Numbered from the stretch's first letter, positions 21,338 to 31,455 are shown. The stretch: 64,000 bases of DNA from Pseudoips prasinana (GCA_951640165.1 OX621255.1:27192001-27256000), one strand, 5' to 3'. Made by a program: numbers and translations. The notes: generated from the letters alone by a model not told the origin.

Positions 21338-22800
21338 GTAACCAATCCACCAATGAAATGGAAAATCAAGCTTGCAGTCCCCAGGAAAATATATCACAAA
21401 CGTACAGAAATAATAAATCAGACAAAACCACAATGAATGGTAAAAACTATCAAAACGCCACAATAAATCCATCGTTTGAGCATCGAAATGCAGAAAAAAA
21501 TAGTAAAACAAGTATCAGAGTTAAAACTACAAAGGAAATTCATCAAGACTTTTCCAATAATAAATCACTTCAAACCAATAATACACCTGCATCTGAATAT
21601 GCAATCCTTGTAGAAAAAGGACCTCTTAATAAAATAATTATCACAAGATCACCAGACGTGGAACCGTCGGTTAGTAATAGCTCTTTAAGTGCCACAAATG
21701 AGCTAAGACTTTTATCACAGCAGTCTTCAGAAAGACTACAATCAACAACTTATGCGAAAAAAGATGTAGATGCACCAGAAATGGCTGTTAAAACAACTAC
21801 TAGAGAAATGCCTTCATTGATACATTATGCTCATGCAGTAAAATCTAAGCATATACCAATTACTCTTATGCAAACGCACTCTTATCGGGTTAATCAGGTA
21901 CCTAAAACAATTAACAAGACAATAATTTCACAAAACTCTGAAGAGCAAAATCTACTTACACAAAAATTACGGTATTTTCGTAGACCATCAGCTGCATCAG
22001 TACACATGGAGCAAAAACCTTGTCTTCAAGACGTAAGACATCCAATAACACCAATGGATAATGATGTAACAAACATGACGATAAACCAATCAACTCAGTT
22101 TCCTGAAAACATATATGAACCGCATAGGGAAAAATGTTGCCAAGAAGAAATGAAACGTATTCATAGTCCTGACAAATTTTCACATGTGTCTAGAAGACAT
22201 TCTAGTCAAGAAGCAAACAGTTCAACTTCCTTTCATAATAGAACTTGCGAAACTCAATATCCACCAGTTTGTAGAAATCATTCACATCTAGAAAAGAAAG
22301 AAAAAGATGTTTTTTCTGAAAAGGCATTTGATAACAAATTACCATACAGGAGACCCTCGCGTCAAGAAGTAAATCAATCTACCCAAACACAGACTGATTT
22401 AATATATGAAAACAAATATCCAAAGACATACAGAAGGCACTCTTGCCAAGAAGCCAGCCAATCGACGCAACTCGCTGAAAGAACACATGGACCCCATAGT
22501 CCGCACGTACATATGCGACACAGGTGTCAAGAAGTAAAACCTTTACTTTCTCCTGAAAATATTCACGAAAACCAATTTGAGTCAGCTTATAAGACACATT
22601 CTTGTGAAGAAATACGAAAACAAATAAACCATTTCTTAAAATCGAGAAGAAATTATAGTTGCTGCCAAGTTGATCGTATTTCCCACAACATATACCCATC
22701 ATGTATATCAACTCCAACTTACAGAGATCGGCCTCTTTGTGGATGCCTACTAACCCTTAGAGCTCTTTTGTTGGATCCTTATGAGTTAAGAGGCCCATAG
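21338..22800 (+). CDS. Host gene, exon 4: repeat-rich C-terminal region; product unknown, 625 residues in total
   Basis: Acceptor TTATATTAG|GT, phase 1, then 487 residues to the TAG at 22798-22800. With exons 1-3 (253, 72 and 90 bp) the coding sequence is 1,878 bp with no internal stop. The region is polar and disordered-looking (many Asn, Ser, Thr, Gln, His). From about exon residue 225 onward a degenerate module recurs roughly every 35-40 residues: R-R-H-S-S-Q-E-A, R-R-P-S-R-Q-E-V, R-R-H-S-C-Q-E-A, R-H-R-C-Q-E-V, K-T-H-S-C-E-E-I, several followed by Q-S-T-Q. Cysteines cluster at the end (S-C-C-Q-V-D; L-C-G-C-L). No signal peptide or membrane segment is evident. I do not recognise the family; an intracellular protein is likely. 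The first AATAAA after the stop is at 23443. An unbroken 487-codon frame amid decayed repeats argues for selection. Confidence 0.75.
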
Positions 22801-23672
22801 AAGTAAAATCAAAAACATTGATTTTACAGTTTTACAAAACGAGACTATTTTATAGTTCTCTGAGTCAGGGCTTTAATTGCCCTCACTGTAATCAGTGTGG
22901 CAATTTTGAGTGTCACAATTGTTTCAATCCAAAAATTTTGAGATTGATCCGAATACGGCGGGTATTTGGGAGATATACACATATGTTTTATAATTGTTCT
23001 GCAATTATTCACATGGATAACCATTTAGTACATTAATTTTATTGGCATCCAGGTCTTGCAATACCAGCTTGTGATGCCAGATTAGACAGATGGCATAGCA
23101 TTTTATTGATTTAATGTATAAATTATTTTAGAAGAATAGGGAGACTTCTAAAACCAGGGTTTGAATTAACACCAAAGAATATCTCTACTTGTAAATTTAT
23201 TTTTGTACAGAGACCTTTATATTTGGAAATGCCAATATGTATTGCTTTTTTTATTTATTGTTTGATATGAAGAAACTAATTTATTGCCATCCAGCGTGGC
23301 AATGCGGCCAGCCTTCTGGGCACTTTTCCCATAAGCGATGCGGAGGGATTATTGGACGCCTTTTAGGGTAAATAGTGTATCTGTAGTTTATCTAATTTTT
23401 AGCTTATAATTTCATTTTATTTTATTTTATTATTTACTCTTGAATAAATATATTTTATGTAATATTTTTAACCATACGGATCCAAAATATACAAGAACGT
23501 AAATCACGGGCAAAAAAAATTTTATAGCATAAATACTTATAATGTAATTCAATATAATACAATAATTGTTAAACTATACATATTGTTAATACACCTAATA
23601 CTTTATTTATTTAATTTAAGGGTTACCACAATTTTACAAACTTACTCTATAGATACGAACTTACATGTATTT
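22801..23672 (+). other. 3' flank of the host gene, possible 3' UTR and poly(A) signal
   Basis: AT-rich. A short frame at 22872-23036 encodes a cysteine cluster (C-P-H-C-N-Q-C-G-N-F-E-C-H-N-C) after a possible acceptor (GAGTCAG|GG); it is not in phase with exon 4. At about 23295-23365 a frame reads R-G-N-A-A-S-L-L-G-T-F, like a LINE ORF2 end. AATAAA at 23443-23448 is the best poly(A) signal. Confidence 0.35.
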
Positions 23673-23702
23673 CGACACCAGCAATTTATACTAAGCTAAC
23701 TC
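23673..23702 (+). repeat. Left terminal inverted repeat of the 6.4-kb transposon
   Basis: 30 bp, differing from the complement of the right repeat only at positions 9 (G/A) and 22 (A/C). Preceded by ATTT. Confidence 0.85.
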
Positions 23703-24513
23703 ATAAAAGCGTACTTTACAGTAGAGGCGTTTAAAGGGAAAAACGTGATAACTTTTATTTTAATTGAGGTACTTATTTGAAATTTGGTACCCTTAGTAGT
23801 TAAATAATTCATTGTAATACCTCATATTTATTTTTCCTTAATTGTGTATATTTTTTTATTTAACGTAAGTTAGCCGTTTGTAAACGTAATTCCTTAATCA
23901 AACTTTACATATTACACACGTTTATCTAATGTTAGCGTATTGTATAACGGGAGGTCATAGTGCTAAATAAGTCTTATTTTTGTTGCGTTGCTATAATAAT
24001 TTATAATATATTAAGCATTAATCATAATTGTAGGGTCCTATGTATATTCATAAGATATATTGGTATCAATTATCGTACTTAATAAGAAGTTATTAAAGTT
24101 AGCTTTATTTAACCGGTACACGGGTCACTGGTGGATATCGTACTAAAAGCCGTCAAATGATATATAGCGTATTATACATCGACGTGTGGCACAAGTTAGC
24201 GTATCATTTACGTTTCCATTGAGCTATATTTATAAATTCTAGATGAAACTGTGTAAATAATATTATTTTTCGTTAGGGAAATACATAATAAAAATAGTGT
24301 AGTCATCAACACTTTATTAAAATTTCAGTTAAAAAGTACTTACTTATTAATTAAAGATAAGAGATCAGAATTATCAATCACAGTTCGACTTCGTAAATTA
24401 TATTTAAATCAAGATTGCACTTAATTTTCTTAAAAGAAAGCAAGAACTTCTACTTGTTATTTAAATCACATAAATTAAACAGTATGTTGTAATTATTAAG
24501 TACTTATAAACAT

Positions 24514-26941
24514 TCAAACCTCATCATCACTTGCATTCTCCTCGTCCTGTTCAGTTGTTAATAAATTTATATAAAATGTATGATACTTTTCAGGTATAAT
24601 ATTGTTGTCACAATAATATTTTAAGTCTTTATATTTTGCTACATTAATTCTTAACAAAGTTTTGTATGCTTTTTCGGGAAAAGGCTCAAACTGGGATAAT
24701 CTAGTAGATGTCTTTTTAAAACATTGTATTAATTGATTGCCGTCGTTATCACCTAAACTATACTTGTATCCCAATAACCCGTAATTATCAGGATAAACTT
24801 CAATTTTTTTCATTTTATTCCACATAATTTTATCGTTGTTTAAATTTTTTGTCCAATTCTTTTTGCTAATATTACTTTTAAAATCAAATATCATGTTTTG
24901 ATTGACCTCTATAACGGTATAAGGATTCCCATTGACCTTTGCCCATCTCACTAGTGAATACCATTCATCTGGCGAATATATTTCTCTACCTCTTGCAGTC
25001 TTTTCTATTAAAGCATGAACTGAGTCGCCCTCATTTTGTGTGTGGCCCTTTTCCATAAAATGGTGGCGAATCTTCATTTTAAAATTTTTAGAAGCTAATA
25101 AGTACATATAGTAAACGATACGGTTACGATTTTGTCCCCCACAGTTGTCTGACCATAGGTTGACTTCGTGAACTCCCTTAGAAGCCAATTTATTAAAAAA
25201 ATCATATAAACAACTGGCAACTTCATTAGCCCCCCTCTTAGCCGTTTGCTCATCCCACATATAACAAAATGCTTCTTTTAATCCCATATCGTAAATTGTA
25301 AAATTATAGACATTGAGCTTACGCCTATAATAATAAACACTTATATTGCCATGTGGTGAGTTTAAAACTTTTTGAAAATCAAATACAATACAAGCATCGA
25401 CATATATGTACTACGCACAATACAAGCTACTTTGTTACTAGAGACCGATAACAGTTTAAATTCTAATTTTAACTTACGGGAAATTTCTTTTTCTGTTTGG
25501 TGTTTAGTGAAATTTTCTTTTAATTCATCTGTAGGGTTAGATGTATTTTTGTACTGATGACAGAGGTCGCATTGGTCTTTTTTTGGTAAATGAAACCCTA
25601 TCTTCAAATTAGTGTTAACAATATCTCTATACTGTCTTACTGTCTGCACTCTAACATTATAATTACTATCGGCACACCACTCAATATATAACTTAAACAT
25701 TTTTGAAAAAGATAAAGAAGGATCTAAGTATTTTTTACTTGAATGTCTTCTAACGTAGTGAGAATCAATAGGGGTGAAAGAATTAACGTGATCTATGACA
25801 CTCTGTTTCATTTCATTTGAAATGACATATTTATGATTATTATGCCGACCTCTGTCATCAGTAACATCAGTAAAATCATTATCTTGGGTTTTTCGAATTG
25901 CAGTATAAACAAAGTCTTTACTAATATCAAAGGTGTTCAAGAACATTGTTTTGCAAACTTTTTGTAACGTTATGCCATTTTCAGAATCAATGGGGAGGTG
26001 GTAATGTAAAGTGTGTGCTCGACGACTAAATTCAGTTTCAACATGAGTGGCAGTCTTTTTACTTTTTTTCATTACATATTTGGCGATGATTTGCCATTGC
26101 TTCGCATGGTTACCCGTACCCCAGAACTTATGAAACAGGTCACTACGAATTTCTTGGCTTATTTTACTGAAACATTGCAGACGACAATTGACACAACTGC
26201 CTTTAATACTTCTTGCTGATTTAGTTTTTCCTTTTGACGTGGTGTACTGCAATCCTTTGTTACACAAACGTTTTCTCTTTCTTACTATCCACTCATCTTC
26301 AAGTTTAAGACGTTTTAGACCTACATCAGTCCTTTTTTTAGATCTCCGTTTATTATTTCTCGGAGTTGAACCTGCAGAATAATCACTATCATTGAACGTA
26401 GCCGGCAAGGTTATTGAATTACAGGGAGTAGATATTGCCGATACTGCATCTGTGTTATTGCTGATGATATCCACATACGAATGAGAAAGACTTTCCTGGG
26501 CGGACATACCGACTTCTGGTGTGAGTGTTCTATCTTCGGTATCTTGGCAAGAAGTCAGCACCAACGTGTAGTTTAAACTTTGTGATGATTCCGAAAAATC
26601 ACAGAGGGGTGAAGGGACGGGGTTATTATCTATGCTGTCAAAAGGATCATTAGTCACTACCGAAAACAAAGGTTCGATACTTGGTGGAGTTAATGTCAAT
26701 GGAGAAGGTTTTTGGATAGAAGTCAATACCCTTGGTGAATAAATATTAAGTGGAGTATTAGGAGCCCCCAAGTCATTTAAATTTATATCTTGTAATACAT
26801 CTTTTTCGTAATTGACTATATCTCGGCTTGCAGAACTAGTTATTGAATAATCATATTCTTGAATAGGCTCTTCTAGCATGACGTGCTCATACAAAGCCAC
26901 GAATTCAGGATTGTCAACATCAGCAGGTAATGGCGATGATT
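24514..26941 (-). pseudogene. Transposase-like gene, exon 2 (CGGQN family), frameshifted
   Basis: The exon starts after GTTGTAG|A at 26942 and continues the phase-1 frame of exon 1. In order: an acidic, Ser/Thr/Pro-rich disordered stretch (~220 residues); a basic nuclear-localisation-like cluster (K-R-R-S-K-K-R and R-K-R-K-R); a C-V-N-C-R-L-Q-C knuckle; a D-D-R-G-R-H-N-N-H-K motif; S-H-Y-V-R-R-H-S-S-K-K-Y-L; F-H-L-P-K-K-D-Q-C-D-L-C; then, after the break, F-D-F-Q-K-V, W-S-D-N-C-G-G-Q-N-R-N and K-G-H-T-Q-N-E-G-D-S-V-H. The F-D-F-Q and W-S-D aspartates with the downstream G-H/E-x-D block look like an RNase H-fold catalytic core; the same layout is seen in animal proteins labelled DUF7869, many of them transposon-borne. 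The end (E-Q-D-E-E-N-A-S-D-D-E) is acidic, stop TGA at 24514-24516. A 32-bp insertion at about 25396-25427 shifts the frame, so this copy should not give full-length protein. Confidence 0.75.
25385..25427. repeat. 11-bp direct repeat bounding a 32-bp frameshifting insertion
   Basis: ACAATACAAGC occurs at 25385-25395 and 25417-25427. The unit between starts is 32 bp (not a multiple of 3). On either side the two open frames encode V-A-C-I-V, and without the extra 32 bp the frame would run unbroken into F-D-F-Q. This looks like a duplication or filler insertion that inactivated the gene. Confidence 0.75.
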
Positions 26942-27605
26942 CTACAACAATAGGTATAATTTATTGAAAACATATGTTGATATTTTATACAACGTGTAAC
27001 AGAAAGTGTGAACGTAACTTAAGGGGGTTATAGGGTATCAGGACGGCTACCTATGGACGAAACTTCAAACAGAAATAATCATTTTTTATTCAACTAGTAA
27101 TTTATTTTTCTATCGACCACCTAAATCAACAACAAAAATTACCGACATTATGAACAACACTAAAAACTCAGCCGCAAGGGTAATGAATGAACCTTACCGC
27201 GAACTCTTTGGGTACCTACTACTTAGACTGTAAATAAAAAGTGTGGTTCTGTACACTCACATAATTTATTACACGTGTTTATTTTAAGATTCAATCAATT
27301 GTTTAACTGAATTTTTGCTCTAATTTTTAACGACATTTTAATCATTCATACTTTGATAACTAGGAAAAATCACTTAATTTAATTTAAATTGATATTCCGC
27401 AAGATGTTGGATCTAGGAGAAATAAATAATTTAATTGACTTATGTAACTGCAGATATTTTTTTGTGTGTTAAATAGTAAGAATATTAATTTTTTCTTTCA
27501 GTATGTGAATTTAATCTGGCCGGAAACGAATAGGTACTTAATTTTTAATACAAACTATACAAACTAACCAGATAAACCCACGCGGTACGACTACTGATAA
27601 ATTAC

Positions 27606-27769
27606 GAAAAAATATGAAGAATGTACTAGGCTTATATGAACATTAGGGGACATTTCGAATTCCGTCCTGATTTTGTCGCAAGGAACTCTAATACGGCGGC
27701 GAATACAAAGGATTGATGTAGGTAAATAATAAATGGTTAAATATTTTTTAATATTCGGGCCCCGCGCGC
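27606..27769 (+). repeat. Direct repeat, unit 1 of 2
   Basis: Pairs with 28126-28292 (about 85% by eye): AATGTACTAGGCTTATATGA, TCCGTCCTGATT, TTGATGTAGGTAAATAATAA, TTTTTAATATTC, GC-rich end. The two units flank a SINE-Z. Confidence 0.75.
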
Positions 27770-27794
27770 CGCGCCATTTGAATGTGTTCGTGTA

Positions 27795-28110
27795 TAACTC
27801 ATTGGTCTAGCGGTAGCGTGTTCAACTGCAGATAATAAAGTCCTGGGATCAAATCCCGGGTCGGGCCAAAAAGTGATTATGGGAATAATGAAGTCCTGGG
27901 TTCAATTCCCGGGTCGGGCCAAAAAGTGATTATGGGATTTTTCCGTAAAAAGAAATTTCTCAGTATCAGCCCGAAGTCTGGGAGTTGACGATATTACACC
28001 CCCATGCCTCGGAGAGCACGTAAAGCCGTCGTTCCTGTGCCTGACCTCTTTCCGGTCGTATCTCTAGTCGTCCCATCGGATCATGAGAGTGATGGAATAG
28101 AAAGTGCATA
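27795..28110 (+). mobile_element. SINE-Z with duplicated head
   Basis: tRNA-like head: CATTGGTCTAGCGGTAGCGT (A-box region) and CTGGGATCAAATCCCGGGTC (B box). The B-box half (AAGTCCTGGGWTCAAWTCCC to GGGCCAAAAAGTGATTATGG) is repeated in tandem. The body reads GTAAAGCCGTCGTTCCTGTG, CCTGACCTCTTTCCGGTCGT. Internal Pol III promoter elements are present; transcription is unproven. Confidence 0.7.
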
Positions 28111-28125
28111 CATACAAATTAAAAA

Positions 28126-28292
28126 ATATGAATAATGTACTAGGCTCATATGAACAGTAGGGGATATTTCAAATTCCGTCCTGATTATATCCAAAGTTAC
28201 ACTAATATGGCGGCAAAATCAAAGAGTTGATGTAGGTAAATAATAAACGGTTAAATATCTTTTAATATTCATGTAAGCGAGCCGCGCGCGTC
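28126..28292 (+). repeat. Direct repeat, unit 2 of 2
   Basis: Second copy of the block at 27606-27769, ending in GCCGCGCGCGTCG. Confidence 0.75.
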
Positions 28293-28670
28293 GTCGATAC
28301 CTAGGCGGCTCTTTTGAGTGGACTCAAAGACGCCGCCAAAGGGGCCGCTTTCGAAGAAAGCCGCCAAATTCATCAAATATTGTGCAATTTCATTTATTTA
28401 ATAAAAATATTAAAATCATCAGTTGTTCGTAAACTGCTGTCTATTTAGGTCGTGTTTAGTAACTAAATCGTCTAAAATGTCGTTTAGTAAAGAGTAAAGT
28501 GTTCCGCGAAATCCTTAACTATGTCGTTTAGTGATCGTAATAATAGCCTCAGACGTGCACTTTGTGATGATGAGGATTCATAGGTCACAGAATTTAAGGC
28601 TGTTTAATTACGAGGAACCTATGTCGTGAAGGGTACAGTGTCGCGATGGAGGCCACGCCTCTTTATAACT

Positions 28671-28880
28671 AAGAAACATGAAAGCTTTACGATTCTATGA
28701 ATATGTTGTACATGAGAGAGACTCGTGTTAGTTGGCAAGTCTTAGAGTTAAGCTTTCGGTGTCGGTGCAGATTTTAAGAAACATGAAAGCTTTACGATTC
28801 TATGAATATGTTGTACATGAGAGAGACTCGTGTTAGTTGGCAAGTCTTAGAGTTAAGCTTTCGGTGTCGGTGCAGATTTT
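28671..28880 (+). repeat. Perfect 105-bp tandem duplication
   Basis: 28671-28775 and 28776-28880 are identical (starting AAGAAACATGAAAGCTTTAC). The absence of divergence means it is recent or an assembly artefact. Confidence 0.95.
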
Positions 28881-29618
28881 AGTGAACGTGAAATAATGAA
28901 ATTCTTCCATCAGTACTGAAAACAACTTCAACTAGAAGTTAAACTATAAAAAGGATCTCGTAATGTGTTTGTGTATCACGTACTTATACGATGTAAAGTA
29001 TCCAATAGCTATTCAGCAGTGCTATAAATAAAAACATAACTCTAAAATAAAACAAAATATGTGTAGTGAGTGCAATCGGAATCAAACTACCAGGCGTGCA
29101 TAGAAACACAGAGGTATGTCAAACAATTTCTAGCGTAAATCAGAATCAGCTGTGCTGTGTTAGTACGGATGTTCGTTATATCGATAAAAATACTTGTCGA
29201 TATATTGAACGGTATATTATTTTACGATCAAGATTAAAATGATGGTATTTCGGTATGAGATTTTGTGTATAGGTAGGCTTAAGGAGACCGTATATGCCCC
29301 TTAAGTTACGTTCACTCTTTCTGTTACACGTTGTATAAAAAACATGTACATTAAAAAGAATTACAAAGTACCCTCAATAAACTAATTAACATACATGTTT
29401 ACATAAGTATTTACAACGTAAAGACCGCTAAGTAGTGCATTTTACAAACGAGCTAGTATACACGAACGTACTAAACTACGCTAACTATGTGTTAGCGTTA
29501 TGTTACACGGATCTTGTCCTCAGATGCTCAAATTTCCAAAAAACGTAGCGCATTACTATATAACATATTTATATACTTTGACACACATTTATAATCTTTA
29601 ATAACGTATTAAACTTAC

Positions 29619-29727
29619 CTCTCTCGACAGTATTAAGCGGTATCTCACTATTTTTATCAACACTCCTCAATGAATATTCCTCCTTTTTGGTTAATTCCAC
29701 TAAATATTTAGCTCGTTTTCGTGACAT
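29619..29727 (-). pseudogene. Transposase-like gene, exon 1
   Basis: ATG at 29727-29725, 36 codons plus one base: M-S-R-K-R-A-K-Y-L-V-E-L, then E-I-P-L-N-T-V-E-R. The exon 1 to exon 2 junction restores a glutamate codon and the frame stays open into S-S-P-L-P-A-D, which supports the splice. A basic start followed by an acidic region is common in transposases. This is the first exon of the gene in 24514-26941. Confidence 0.7.
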
Positions 29728-30078
29728 TTTTGTGATAGTAAAATAATACTAACAATAGTTTAAATAACGTATAAGAATGACGCTATAAATTATGATTTAC
29801 TGTAAAAGATTTTAAAACTACGCAATCACATATAACAGAGCGACAAGTGTCGTTAGACTAATGTAAACAAACAAGCGGTGCATCCCCTCCCCGCGCACAC
29901 TCCGCTAACAATAATTGGCGTAATATAGATCGAAAGATTTCAAAAAGTACATTTACTTAGCGTTGTATACGATTTGTAACTTTGTTATTTTTGTTTGTTT
30001 CTTCACGATTTTTTTATTACATATAAAAAACCACATTTTAAGCAACTTGGCATAAAAAAACGAATTTACCTAAAATTC

Positions 30079-30108
30079 GAGTTAGCGTAGTATAAATTGT
30101 TGGTGTCG
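30079..30108 (-). repeat. Right terminal inverted repeat of the 6.4-kb transposon
   Basis: Complement of 23673-23702 with two differences; followed by ATTT at 30109-30112. It contains one copy of GTTAGCGTA (30081-30089). Confidence 0.85.
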
Positions 30109-30213
30109 ATTTGTGTCTTCAATCTAACGGCACAATCAATTATAAGCAAACACTACATGGAAAGTATTTTTTTTATCACCAACTGATATAATTACTTATT
30201 TTTTGAAGTAATT

Positions 30214-30352
30214 ACAGCTATCCATCCAAAGGTTGTCTGGAAGAAATCGCTTGATGCGATAAGACCGCCCATTGTACATGATTGTGTTATTAGTGTCCTA
30301 TGTCGTGTGTGAGTGTGTACAATAAAGAGTATTCTATTCTATTCTATAATAT
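30214..30352 (+). repeat. LINE L3, 3'-tail fragment
   Basis: CCAAAGGTTGTCTGGAAGAA, ATCGCTTGATGCGATAAGAC, CGCCCATTGTACATG, then CAATAAAGAG and TATTCTATTCTAT. Same 3' tail as in 58725-59690. Confidence 0.7.
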
Positions 30353-31380
30353 TTTGAAATTCATATATATTTACTTTAATTGTAGATAATATTTTAAATA
30401 CTAATCATCACTGACCACAGTTCATGCGTTTGACTTTTCCGTTATAGTTATTAATAACAATTTTGGTTATTTGCGACTGATGTTTCGTCTTGATCTAATG
30501 AAAGTTTTTGTCTTATTCTAATTTAAGTACATTTTAGGTACATATTTTGTGTAATATTATTTCGTTAAGTTTTGCAATAAAATATAATTTTGATTGTTTT
30601 ATTCATATCTTTAAATCATAATAAGGGATACAATATAAAAAAGTCAATTATTATTGAGAAATTATAAGTTAAGCCACACATTTCTTTATTGGCCACGTGA
30701 TAAAACTTCTCATTTTATAACTAAGCAACGGGAAAATGAGATAGCCTCTAATAAAGTAATCCGTCTTTTTCACAACGTCAACAAAGATCAACAATTATCT
30801 TAACTTGTCCTTCTTCTCTGTACATTGCCACCTAATTTACTAAAAAACGAAAATTATAAGGGGAGTAGGTTAGAACTGTGACCATCTAGCGCGCGAAAGC
30901 GAGCGAGCGAAGCAAGCGTGCCGCGACAGCGCAGCGGCCACCGAGCGCCTAGATACATTGGTGAAGATTAGTGAAAAAAAAAACATTTTTTTGGAGCTTG
31001 GTAAAATTTTCAGGTGACATAATATGTAATTTTATAATAAATACAAAAACATTTATTTTACACTAGATGATATATCTCAATGATTTTAGGTGAAGTAACT
31101 ACCATGCTGAGTTTTATTTAGAGTGGTTTGCATAAAAGGTAACTGGTAACTGGTAGTGGCTAAGATAGTATCATTCAGACGCTCGTTAATTGTGGCTGGC
31201 TTATTAATTTAGATGGCAATGTAAATTTTTAGAGGCGAATAATGCTATTAAAAAGAAGTATGTTTAATTAGCACCCATTATAATTAAGATTGACTATTAT
31301 ATTCTATTCATATTTCTCGAAAACAAAGGCGATAGATGACACCTACATCCTCCGAAAGGCTATATATGATCTGCCAGAGT
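30353..31380. other. No gene seen
   Basis: AT-rich DNA with one GC-rich island at about 30885-30952 (GCGCGCGAAAGCGAGCGAGC, GCGACAGCGCAGCGGCCACC). No supported exon. Confidence 0.45.
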
Positions 31381-31455
31381 GTATCGTTCGTAGCTTAACG
31401 GAGAGCACTTACCCCGGATAGGTAGATGGTGCTGGTTTGAAACCCTCCAGACGAC
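31381..31455 (+). other. tRNA-like sequence (tRNA pseudogene or SINE head)
   Basis: TAGCTTAACGGAGAGCA fits a Pol III A box and GGTTTGAAACC a B box, about 34 bp apart. The acceptor stem does not pair well, so I do not call a functional tRNA. Confidence 0.35.

Larger units (their letters stand above)
26983..29340. mobile_element. Nested element with ~43-bp terminal inverted repeats inside the intron
   Basis: Left end TTTTATACAACGTGTAACAG and on to GTGAACGTAACTTAAGGGG; the right end is its complement with one mismatch (GTGTGAAC versus GAGTGAAC). Weaker inverted similarity continues inward (CTACCTAT). No transposase ORF and no obvious target duplication, so the class is open. It contains a 164-bp direct repeat, a SINE-Z block and a 105-bp tandem duplication. 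Confidence 0.65.
26942..29618 (-). other. Intron of the transposase gene
   Basis: Donor GAGAG|GTAAGTTT at 29618-29617 and acceptor TATTGTTGTAG at 26943-26942 on the - strand; phase 1. It is 2,677 bp, but about 2.36 kb is a nested element (26983-29340), so the original intron was about 320 bp. Confidence 0.7.
23673..30108 (-). mobile_element. 6.4-kb DNA transposon with CGGQN-type transposase gene, ATTT target duplication
   Basis: 6,436 bp. Terminal inverted repeats of 30 bp (23673-23702 and 30079-30108) match at 28 positions and start CGACACCARCAATTTATACT. ATTT flanks both sides (23669-23672 and 30109-30112), a 4-bp target duplication. Subterminal copies of GTTAGCGTA or its complement occur at 23931, 24195, 29477 and 30081, with variants such as GTTAGCGTT at 29491; these are likely transposase binding sites. 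One gene on the - strand (exon 1 at 29727-29619, exon 2 at 26941-24514) encodes the probable transposase. The 4-bp duplication and single large gene are compatible with the Sola group, but I cannot verify the superfamily. The copy is inactivated by a frameshift (25385-25427), and a second element lies in its intron. Confidence 0.8.

Noticed and set aside
25288..25384. Small intron separating the two transposase frames
   Set aside because: No GT..AG pair gives a join in frame with the motifs; the 32-bp insertion with an 11-bp repeat explains the shift exactly.
25372..26382. Sense-strand frames of 61-68 codons
   Set aside because: Shadows of the - strand transposase-like gene.
27820..27925. 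Two tandem tRNA-like B boxes as tRNA genes
   Set aside because: They are a duplicated SINE-Z head; no cloverleaf closes.
23673..30108. Endogenous virus
   Set aside because: Short inverted termini, 4-bp duplication and a single transposase-like gene; no polymerase, capsid, integrase or protease motif.
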